From: Cyclobacterium roseum
Lineage (GTDB): Bacteria > Bacteroidota > Bacteroidia > Cytophagales > Cyclobacteriaceae
Direction of reading: 5' to 3'
Assembly: GCF_010119225.1 (NCBI RefSeq)
Contig: NZ_WNKF01000013.1
Location: forward strand, 1-64,000
Length of the DNA: 64,000 nucleotides
Shown one piece after another: positions 7,544 to 14,649 of the stretch; the stretch's first letter is position 1, and each line of letters starts with the position of its first letter. Below the pieces are notes generated by a model. The model did not search any database. It was not told where the DNA came from and saw only the letters and a list, made by a program, of their open reading frames with translations. A program made the position numbers and the translations under genes.

Positions 7544-10246
7544 TCAGTATTGCTCAACTTTAAAATCCCGATAGACAAATTGGCGTGTGGCCATGTGGCG
7601 CAAGCCGATGCGGCCCTTTTGGATTTGCCTGGGTTCGATCCCTGCAGCAATGGCGTCGGTGTTCCAGGTATGGTCGATCATGCAATGGCCACTCTCCTTT
7701 TCCACCAATCGGAGCCGAAGCGAGGCGGCTCGCTTTTCCACCTGCACCAAATAGGTTTTTCCCGGAAGGATTTTACCATAGTCCACCATCGGTTCGATCA
7801 GGCCTCTTCCGGGATACCAATTCAGGTGCTCATCCCGCCAGGGGTACCGCTTGCTACGGAGATTTTCACGGAAACTGAGGCTAAGCAAGTCCATGTAAGT
7901 GAAGTAAATTCCCATGTCGGGAATTTCACGAAGGTGGTTCCAGGTGGAGATATCTTCCAGATAGGGAGGGATGCCTATTCCCTGCGCCTGTATGTAAAGC
8001 AGCGTGGTACCGTAGTCGCTATCGTCGATCCTGCGCATCTCATAACTGATGTTGATGTCGCCCTCAAACTCCTTTTTGGTCCAAAGCACGGCGTGATGGG
8101 CGTGGTACTCCAGGGAATCGTCGTTTTTGGTGACGGTCCCGCCTGCGAAAAACAAACCGTCCGCTGAATTGCGCAGGCTGGCATGTTTCCCATCCAGGAA
8201 CCAGTTTTCCTGCCAGTCCCCAGTCATCGGGTCTTCAAAAAGTATTTGGGGCTCCGCTTCCTGGCCTTCGTTGAGGACCCGCATCGCCTGCTGTTGTCCG
8301 ATACGGTCGATGAGTTGCTGAACAAACAGGCTTCGGGGTGTTACCGCAGCGTCCGGGCTTTCGATATGGCCGCTGCCCATCAATGCGTAGCCATAAAATT
8401 TACCTTGCTGTGGCGTACCCCAATAGCCGGAACGGGTGTTCGCATACTTGATTCCATTGGAATCGAAACCTTCTTTTTGTTGGCCGGTGTAGCCGATAGC
8501 GAAGTTATTTTCTCCTTCCGTTTCGGGATCGAAGACGACGATGCTGGGTGCATCACAATTCCAAATCATGGTATTGGCGGCAGACCATCCATGGCCGGTG
8601 CCGGAATCCCCGCGATTGATCGCGGCAATGCTACCGTCTTTTGTGGTGATATTATCGTAAAGATAGCCCGTGCCCCAACGGTGATGCGGTTCGGATTGCT
8701 GCCCCCGCACTGCGGTGGAGTTTACAAAAGCAAAAGGACCCATCGTCCGGGCACCCCCCGCAAAATCATGGCGGGCATCCTCTGAATAACACTTATAAAC
8801 CAGATGGCCCGATCCGCCGCCCATCACGAAGGCGTATCGAAAACCGCCGCGATTCGGGCCAATAGGCTCCAGGTACGCGCAGTTCCGAACGGTAACCTGC
8901 TGTGAGCCATTTCCCATAGCAACGGCTGCAAATTGCAGGTGTTTTGCGGTGACGTTCCGTACCCAGCTATCCCGGGCATTGCTAATAGACACGGCCGTTT
9001 TATAATTCATAAAGTTAGCCGATTTGCCGGTGTCCTTGACGCCGGTGTCAAAATTTGAGACGAGCAGAAGTGACTCTACGCCGCTATGCGTCGCAAGAGA
9101 ACCAACATCCGCTTTAAAAACTTCTCCGCCGCCATGTTCTTTCGCAATCGATTGAGGCAGCATTACCTGAAGCGTGAGGGTGTTACCCTGCACCTTTGCA
9201 ATTTCTCGCAGGTGCATAAACTGGTAGGATTCCGGCTTCCAGGGTTTTTTCTTGGCGCCTTCTTTTCCACCTCGAATGTGACGGAGCCGCTCGCCCATGC
9301 CAAGGTCCTCGATCCACTGTTGGTTTACGGTCTTCCGGACAAATACAAAGTCGCCGGGTTTAAACGAAACGGCATTTGTTACTGACAGCTCGTAACTGCC
9401 AGAAGGCAGGTATGCGTCCGTGATTCTAACGGAACCCTCCCGGAATTGCTGGATTTCACCCTCGCCTATAGTGATGGCCGTCTCCCCTCCTTTGTCAGTC
9501 CGAAAGATCAGTTTGGTGCCATTTTCATCGTTGCCTTCGCCGCGAAGGACCACTCCGGATGGGATATGTAAACTTCCGCTTACGTAGTAGGTTCCGGCCT
9601 TGAGCAGGACGGCTCCTTTGATTCCCCGACTATCGGCTTTCATGTCTCCCATCTTGTTCAGGGCTGCCTGAATCGCTGGCTGACTGTCAGGGCCTTTCGG
9701 ATAAGCCATCGTGCCATCCCGGCTGCTTTCACCCGAAGGCGGCCAAAGTGTTTCTCCAACAGGCACATTGGGAATGGGAACATTGCTCTGCTTGTATCCT
9801 GTTCGGGACCAATCGAGTACACGGTCACCCCGATCGCTATAGGATTTGTAAACGAGCTTTCCTTCAGCGCCCATGGAGACCAGGGGCTGGAGCGGATCTG
9901 GCTCAAATGTATGGATGGGTATGGTAGTGGGCGCAGGCTTTACCCAGCTCTCGGGAAGGTCAGTAATCGTTTCCGCAGCGGTGGTAGCCGGGCATCTCGA
10001 ACAAAGCGCAAGTCCCTGTGCCCGCGCCGCTGCCAAGGTCATTTTTTTCATCGCTGCCTGCTCATCGCTGCCAAGTTGCCTAAATCGAATGCAATCCGTA
10101 ACGTGTACCCGTTTTTTTCCGCCCCAATATACGGTGGTGGTGTCGGCGTTTTGGGCTGCAGTAGGCTGCATGCAGAAAAGGCTCAGGAATATTATGAGCA
10201 CAGGGATAGGCAGGTTCAGGGCGATAGATCGGAAGATTGTTTTCAT
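7544..10246 (-). CDS. Secreted beta-helix (pectate-lyase-like) protein with C-terminal DUF1961/YesU-like domain, 900 aa
   Basis: A signal peptide (residues 1-31, ending PTAAQ) exports the protein. Residues 32-95 form a small Cys/His cluster (H48, C52, C82, C85; pattern VHVTDC...LCSRC) like Ada-type zinc knuckles. From about 130 to 690 the sequence has the character of a right-handed parallel beta-helix of the pectate-lyase superfold: AIQAALNKM, then KAGTYYVSGSLHIPSGVVLR, then many Asn-rich rungs (VRNVTAKHL, VRNCAYLEP). The last 200 residues resemble Bacillus YesU (DUF1961, rhamnogalacturonan catabolism), with the shared ending GRIGLRHM...FVYRDFKVEQ. Glycan cleavage is inferred; no catalytic residues were assigned. 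The gene is visibly richer in G+C than the TA genes around it, so the two parts have different origins. Confidence 0.7.
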   Translation of the reverse strand: MKTIFRSIALNLPIPVLIIFLSLFCMQPTAAQNADTTTVYWGGKKRVHVTDCIRFRQLGSDEQAAMKKMTLAAARAQGLALCSRCPATTAAETITDLPESWVKPAPTTIPIHTFEPDPLQPLVSMGAEGKLVYKSYSDRGDRVLDWSRTGYKQSNVPIPNVPVGETLWPPSGESSRDGTMAYPKGPDSQPAIQAALNKMGDMKADSRGIKGAVLLKAGTYYVSGSLHIPSGVVLRGEGNDENGTKLIFRTDKGGETAITIGEGEIQQFREGSVRITDAYLPSGSYELSVTNAVSFKPGDFVFVRKTVNQQWIEDLGMGERLRHIRGGKEGAKKKPWKPESYQFMHLREIAKVQGNTLTLQVMLPQSIAKEHGGGEVFKADVGSLATHSGVESLLLVSNFDTGVKDTGKSANFMNYKTAVSISNARDSWVRNVTAKHLQFAAVAMGNGSQQVTVRNCAYLEPIGPNRGGFRYAFVMGGGSGHLVYKCYSEDARHDFAGGARTMGPFAFVNSTAVRGQQSEPHHRWGTGYLYDNITTKDGSIAAINRGDSGTGHGWSAANTMIWNCDAPSIVVFDPETEGENNFAIGYTGQQKEGFDSNGIKYANTRSGYWGTPQQGKFYGYALMGSGHIESPDAAVTPRSLFVQQLIDRIGQQQAMRVLNEGQEAEPQILFEDPMTGDWQENWFLDGKHASLRNSADGLFFAGGTVTKNDDSLEYHAHHAVLWTKKEFEGDINISYEMRRIDDSDYGTTLLYIQAQGIGIPPYLEDISTWNHLREIPDMGIYFTYMDLLSLSFRENLRSKRYPWRDEHLNWYPGRGLIEPMVDYGKILPGKTYLVQVEKRAASLRLRLVEKESGHCMIDHTWNTDAIAAGIEPRQIQKGRIGLRHMATRQFVYRDFKVEQY

Positions 10247-10647
10247 TCGATTGGTCGGATATTTTGGGAGAGCATATTAGAACCTATTCATTAACGGTTT
10301 AAATGTACAATTGTATTTCTTAATTACATGGTTTTTATTGCAGGAAGCCAGGCGATTACCCGAAAAAACGATCAAAAAAAACCTGATGGTAATGCAAAGG
10401 TAACAGCCATCCGGAACCCGTCAAGGCTGACATGAACGGCCTGCCCCAGACACCACAAAGGCTGTCCTTGACTGAATGTCTGACTTGTTGGTCCGCATTT
10501 AAGAGCTGCTAAAACCAGAAGAATATTCAATTTCGATATATTGACAAGCAAACTGTTAATCGGCAGCACGTCAATACTGTTGTCATTGGGGCCATTGTAA
10601 TTTAGCTTGAAAAGGGTGGATCGGGAGTTTTGCTTGTAGCTGCCGCC
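10247..10647. other. Non-coding stretch upstream of the beta-helix gene
   Basis: This contains the presumed promoter of the leftward beta-helix gene. A short frame (10372-10569, minus) has no recognisable product. No hairpin or repeat was recognised. Confidence 0.35.
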
Positions 10648-10786
10648 TTAATGCAGGTCTTTTAATTTCTCAATTATTGCGTTAAGGTTAGATTTTGAAA
10701 GGGTATCAAGAACTTCGGTGTAAGACTTTGGAGGGTTCTTTAATCTTTTGGCCATTTTCAGCGATGAAGTTGGACGAATAAATCAT
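10648..10786 (-). pseudogene. PIN-domain toxin gene with internal deletion
   Basis: The gene starts at 10786 inside the antitoxin stop (ATGA overlap, as in intact modules) with MIYSSNFIA, the usual PIN toxin start. After about nine codons it jumps, one frame off, into KRLKNPPKSYTEVLDTLSKS and NLNAIIEKLKDLH, which resembles the family's C terminus (NPP.SY.EVL..L...GL). The whole catalytic middle is gone. The two ends lie within 31 bases of each other, so a single deletion explains it. Confidence 0.55.
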
Positions 10787-10965
10787 TCGTAACCTAGGTT
10801 CAATTCCTGGGCTTGCTCTGAAAGAAATCTCAATTTTTCTTCTCTGGTCCTTTGAAGGCTTTTCTCGTAGGTGACCAAACCCCGTAGCAGGATTCTTCGA
10901 TGGCTCCCTACTTTTTTGAAAGGAATGGTATTGTTTTCCAGTAATTTAATCCACTTTGGTAATGT
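10783..10965 (-). pseudogene. C-terminal remnant of an HTH-PIN module antitoxin
   Basis: The translated remnant reads LPKWIKLLENNTIPFKKVGS, HRRILL, and ends EQAQELNLGYE. It aligns along its length with the C-terminal half of the intact antitoxin at 5257-5703 (HLVKLLETGNIPYKKVGTHR, RVLL, AREAQEMGLGY). An in-frame stop precedes it and the first half of the HTH is missing. This is a second, independent copy of the module, clearly diverged, and not a recent duplication. Confidence 0.65.
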
Positions 10966-11117
10966 TCCTTAGCTTTCGTATTTTTATCATAATGCTATTG
11001 CCGTTTTGATCACCTGGTGAGTAATGGATGGAACATTTAGCTTAATACCTGATGTTTAAGCTAATAGGAACAATTATTGGGTGTATACATATAAAAGTAC
11101 TTTAAAAAAGAAGGAAG

Positions 11118-11315
11118 ATGGATTATAAGCAACATATAGAAAGGAACCCAGAGATTATGTTAGGTAAGCCGGTTATCAAAGGGACCCGTATTACAGTGGA
11201 ACTGTTGATGAGAAAGCTGGCAGGTGGATTTACGCTAACAGATCTTTTAAAGAGCTATCCCAATTTGAACAAAGAGCAGGTTCTGTCTGCACTTTTTTTC
11301 CATTCCCAAAGTTAA
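11118..11315 (+). CDS. DUF433 antitoxin-like protein, 65 aa
   Basis: The sequence shows the DUF433 hallmark: IERNPEIMLGKPVIKGTRIT, then VELLMRKLAGGFTLTDLLKS, YPNLNKEQVLSAL. DUF433 proteins are small winged-helix proteins, usually coded just before a DUF5615 PIN-like nuclease, and are regarded as antitoxins. No such partner follows. The C terminus is about ten residues shorter than usual and ends FFHSQS, so the gene may have been cut at its 3' end when the toxin was lost. It starts 15 bases after an AAGAAGG stretch. Confidence 0.75.
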   Translation: MDYKQHIERNPEIMLGKPVIKGTRITVELLMRKLAGGFTLTDLLKSYPNLNKEQVLSALFFHSQS

Positions 11316-11435
11316 AAGGGACTGTAAATCGTCAACTCGATTTTACTTATCGCCTGGTAACTTTCCTGCCAATGAAGATGAACGTTAGTTGAAGGTACTG
11401 GTAATTTTCCGATAGTTAGAAGTGGTTCCTATACA

Positions 11436-11490
11436 GGCCAAACTGGAAATAACCGCAATGGTTGCGGTTAGTCAATAGTTGTGCAACATG
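11436..11490 (+). repeat. Foldback element A (attC-like), upstream of the hydrolase gene
   Basis: TAACCGCAA-TGG-TTGCGGTTA is a perfect 9-bp hairpin. Outside it, CAAACT and AGTTGTG can pair in part, separated from the inner stem by unpaired GGAAA. The same two-stem layout recurs at 18777-18827 with different bases but retained pairing. The right box GTTGTGC is close to the integron GTTRRRY consensus, and the gene starts 26 bases further on. Confidence 0.45.
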
Positions 11491-11509
11491 CTTTAAAAAA
11501 AGTGAATAC

Positions 11510-12445
11510 ATGAGACAAAGGATATTGATGACATTGTTTGCGCTTCTGATTTTAAGCAGTGCATTTGGACAGAATTTCGAAAAAGTAGTTTTCAACGACA
11601 AAGATATAGAAGACTATTACATTCAATTAAAACTCCCAACAGAAAAGATTAATGGCGTTTTGATTTTGTTACCAGGTTACGCTGAAAATGCTGAAAGTAT
11701 ATTTCCGTCTTCTAATTTATTTAACACAGCATATGCAAATGATATTTGGACAATAGCCATCGCTGGTGGAGAAAAAATATATGCTGACGAGAAAGTAATT
11801 GATAAGATAAATAGGGGGCTTACCAACTTTATCAAAAGAAATCCTAATGTTCCAAAGGACAAATTTGTAATTGGAGGATTCTCTGCGGGCGGTACAATTA
11901 GTTTGAGATATGCACAATATTCAATTGAGCATCCAGAAAAGACTCCTATAATTTTAAAGGGCGTATTTACTGTTGACTCACCAATAGACCTTGTTGACAT
12001 TTGGGAATATTTTCAGAGAAAGATTAAAAAGAATCATTCGGAAGCAGGAGTCTTTGAAGCCAGATTCATTTCAGAAAAAATGAAGGAAGAAATCGGAACA
12101 CCGGAGACGCATCCAAAACTATATAATGAATTGACCCCTTTTAATCACAGGCTGACAGAGGTAGGTAATGAGAAGTACCTGAAAGACATGGCAGTTAGAG
12201 TTTACCATGATATAGATGTAGAGTGGCAATTGAAACAAAGACGAAGAAGCTTATTTGACTCAAATGAACTTAGTTCTTCAGAGCTAATTAACAGATTGAT
12301 GTTAATGGGTAATGAAAGAGCTGAGTTTATGACAGCAAAACAACCGGGTATCAGAAGTAACGGAATGAGACACCCTCATTCATGGTCAATTGTTGACGAA
12401 GCTGAGTGTATCAAATGGACACTTAAAATATTTGACGCGAAATAG
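11510..12445 (+). CDS. Secreted alpha/beta hydrolase, 311 aa
   Basis: The start at ATG 11510 gives a clean signal peptide (MRQRILMTLFALLILSSAFG|Q). The frame is open 48 bases further up but that stretch belongs to foldback element A. The fold is an alpha/beta hydrolase: VLILLPGYAE strand, nucleophile elbow GGFSAGGTISLRYA (Ser), acid region FTVDSPIDLVD, and a C-terminal catalytic His in MRHPHSWSIVDE. It should act as an esterase or related hydrolase outside the cytoplasm; the substrate is unknown. The gene sits between two attC-like structures in the orientation expected of an integron cassette. Confidence 0.75.
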   Translation: MRQRILMTLFALLILSSAFGQNFEKVVFNDKDIEDYYIQLKLPTEKINGVLILLPGYAENAESIFPSSNLFNTAYANDIWTIAIAGGEKIYADEKVIDKINRGLTNFIKRNPNVPKDKFVIGGFSAGGTISLRYAQYSIEHPEKTPIILKGVFTVDSPIDLVDIWEYFQRKIKKNHSEAGVFEARFISEKMKEEIGTPETHPKLYNELTPFNHRLTEVGNEKYLKDMAVRVYHDIDVEWQLKQRRRSLFDSNELSSSELINRLMLMGNERAEFMTAKQPGIRSNGMRHPHSWSIVDEAECIKWTLKIFDAK

Positions 12446-12465
12446 ATTTAACCAGAAGCACGAAT

Positions 12466-12597
12466 GCCCAAACATTGGCTAAGAGCAAGCGGGCGGAAAG
12501 TGTTAAATTGAAAGTGGTTACCTTTAGTAACCCCAGGTAGTGGCAGGCAGTGAATTGCATTTTAATGCCCGCCTGCTCTTAGCCTTGGCCGTTAGGC
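12466..12597 (+). repeat. Candidate attC-type recombination site (132 bp)
   Basis: The left arm begins GCCCAAAC and holds GGCTAAGAGCAAGCGGGC; the right arm holds GCCCGCCTGCTCTTAGCC and ends GTTAGGC. The arms are complementary over 17 of 18 bases, with a few bulged bases towards the ends. A smaller hairpin (GGTTAC/GTAACC) tips the middle. GTTAGGC fits GTTRRRY exactly, GCCCAAAC fits RYYYAAC with one extra A, and the length is inside the known attC range. It lies 20 bp after the hydrolase stop in cassette orientation. Confidence 0.5.
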
Positions 12598-12685
12598 TTC
12601 AATTTAATTTTCATTCGTATAATTATATTTCATGAGATAAGCGTATTATTAATCATAATTCATGAAAAGTAATTGATTTTCATGG

Positions 12686-12693
12686 TATATTTG
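12686..12693 (+). promoter_or_regulatory. Probable -7 box for the Fic gene
   Basis: TATATTTG fits the Bacteroidota -7 consensus TAnnTTTG and lies 26 bases before the Fic start. TTTTCATG/CATGAAAA motifs surround it (12630-12760) and might be operator sites. No good -33 element was seen. Confidence 0.4.
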
Positions 12694-12718
12694 TACTTGT
12701 ATGTCATAAAAAGGGATA

Positions 12719-14269
12719 ATGCATCACTGTTTTTCACAACAAGTAACTGTATTTCATGGAAGATCTACTCCTGAACCTGGATTTCTTGCCGGATATGCAT
12801 TATTAGTAGCTATTATTGAGGAAAAGGGGGTGAACGTTCCTTTACCTGACAGACTTGCTATTTTTACTGAAAAACATCAACGGTACAATACCGACCAATG
12901 GCAAGTATTTACAATCAGACATAAACCTGACAATGACATAACCAGTCATTTAGCTTTTGCACTAAAATACGAAGGAATAGAGCTCTACATTCTAAAAAAA
13001 TTCTTTCAACACACGGGGAGCGAGCCTGTTCTGCATATGCTAAAGAAAGAGCCAACCAGTCAATACAGCAGAAAGGTATGGTTTCTTTATGAATGGCTAA
13101 TGGATAAAGTGCTTGACGTACCAGATCTCAAGGCAGGAACATATGTCGAAATAGTCAATCCCAAACTTCAATACACAAGCTCTTCAATTAACTCTACCCG
13201 ACACAGAATAAAAAATAACCTACCGGGGACACCAGCGTTTTGTCCCATGATTAATAAAACAGATAAAATCGAAAACTTCATATCTAAAGATTTATCTGGT
13301 TCAATGGAAAAAGGCTTAGATGGCAGGGACAAAGATATCATTAGAAGGACTGCTGCATTTCTGTTATTAAAAGACTCAAAAGCTTCCTTTGCTATTGAAG
13401 GAGAATATCCTCCAAACCTTAGAGCAAGGAATTGGGGAAAAGCAATTGGACAATCAGGAAAAAAACAACTAACCATAGAAGAATTAGAGCGGCTTCAAGA
13501 CATCGTTATTGGGACAAAAAAACTGAAGAATATGGGGTTAAGAACGCAGGAAGGTTTTATCGGAGAGCATGATCGCGAAAATTTTTCTCCCTTACCTGAC
13601 CATATATCAGCAAAATATAAGGATTTACCATCTTTAATGAAAGGACTATTGGATACGAATAAACTTCTACAAGAGTCAGCGTACGACCCTGTTTTAGCAG
13701 CAGCCACCATAGCATTTGGATTTGTATTTATTCACCCTTTCTCTGATGGTAATGGCCGTATCCACAGATACATAATTCATCATATATTGACTCGAATGGG
13801 GTATACTAAAAGGGGCATGATTTTTCCAATATCAGCAGCCATACTAAATCGGATTGATGAATACCAGTCAATTCTAGAATCATACTCTTCTCCAAGAATA
13901 GAATTAGTAGAATGGCAGCCCACACCAGATCATAATGTTAAAATCGTCAATAATACAATTGATCTATATCGTTATTACGACCTAACCAAACAGGTGGAAT
14001 TTTTATACGAATGTCTAGAAGAAACCATCGAGCAAATAATACCAGAGGAACTGGATTATTTAGAAAAATATGACCGAATAACTAATTATATAAACAATTA
14101 TTTGTCTTTGCCAGACACCAAGGTGGATTTATTGATCAAGTTGCTAAATCAGAATAACGGTAGGCTACCAAAGAATATAAGACAGAAGGAGTTTGACGAT
14201 ATCACTGATGAAGAAATTTCATCAATTGAAGAGAACTTTCAGTCCATTTTTGAAATAAATAATAAATAA
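12719..14269 (+). CDS. Fic-domain protein (probable AMP transferase, self-inhibited), 516 aa
   Basis: Fic proteins transfer AMP or similar groups to target proteins. The full active-site loop HPFSDGNGRIHR is present at residues 339-350. An N-terminal inhibitory motif S(x)3EG is present at 223-228 (SFAIEG, followed by EYPPNL), placing it with class II Fic proteins whose own helix blocks ATP. Residues 1-180 form an extra domain I do not recognise, and the C-terminal 130 residues are helical, possibly winged-helix. It stands alone between attC-like foldbacks, is AT-rich, and lacks a separate antitoxin, which suits a cassette-borne or mobile regulatory or defence gene (inference). Confidence 0.85.
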   Translation: MHHCFSQQVTVFHGRSTPEPGFLAGYALLVAIIEEKGVNVPLPDRLAIFTEKHQRYNTDQWQVFTIRHKPDNDITSHLAFALKYEGIELYILKKFFQHTGSEPVLHMLKKEPTSQYSRKVWFLYEWLMDKVLDVPDLKAGTYVEIVNPKLQYTSSSINSTRHRIKNNLPGTPAFCPMINKTDKIENFISKDLSGSMEKGLDGRDKDIIRRTAAFLLLKDSKASFAIEGEYPPNLRARNWGKAIGQSGKKQLTIEELERLQDIVIGTKKLKNMGLRTQEGFIGEHDRENFSPLPDHISAKYKDLPSLMKGLLDTNKLLQESAYDPVLAAATIAFGFVFIHPFSDGNGRIHRYIIHHILTRMGYTKRGMIFPISAAILNRIDEYQSILESYSSPRIELVEWQPTPDHNVKIVNNTIDLYRYYDLTKQVEFLYECLEETIEQIIPEELDYLEKYDRITNYINNYLSLPDTKVDLLIKLLNQNNGRLPKNIRQKEFDDITDEEISSIEENFQSIFEINNK

Positions 14270-14275
14270 ACGTAA

Positions 14276-14314
14276 GCCGAACAAGAGCTAAACTGCATTG
14301 AAACGCGGTTTAGC
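14276..14314 (+). repeat. Foldback just after the Fic gene, possible truncated attC
   Basis: GCTAAACTGC (14287-14296) and GCGGTTTAGC (14305-14314) pair at nine of ten positions. The sequence opens with GCCGAACAAG, similar in layout to the GCCCAAACATTG start of the 12466 site, but no GTTRRRY box closes it. It could instead be a terminator, although no T tract follows. Confidence 0.35.
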
Positions 14315-14649
14315 CAAAAGAAATGATTTATGGTGAGAGACCTAAAGCATAATTTGATTTTCGGTTCAGGTTGAGATTCTGTAAATTTGAAATGGTAAAA
14401 AATAATAAGATAGGTGAAAATATGTTCGCTGATTTTTCATTGACAGATGGAAACTTAAACTGCAACGATTACGACTTGATTTTCCCGATTTCTGATTTAT
14501 ATAATGGACAAATAGGAGCATAAAGATTGACTGTATGGTTTACGCCTACAGCTTTCGCATCATACCTCCAATCGACCAGCAAGGAGCTGCCAAAGTTACG
14601 GTCTTAATGAAGTTTATTTTTACCAAGGAGTTAGTTAACTGATAGTATA
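14315..14649. other. Non-coding stretch
   Basis: A 33-codon frame (about 14424-14523, MFADFSLTDGNLNCNDYDLI...) could be a gene tail, but nothing supports its expression. The rest has no clear structure. The promoter of the 14650 gene should lie here. Confidence 0.3.

Noticed and set aside
7472-8167. Long rightward frames opposite the 900-residue beta-helix gene
   Set aside because: They mirror a high-G+C gene on the other strand, have no recognisable motifs and no ribosome site.
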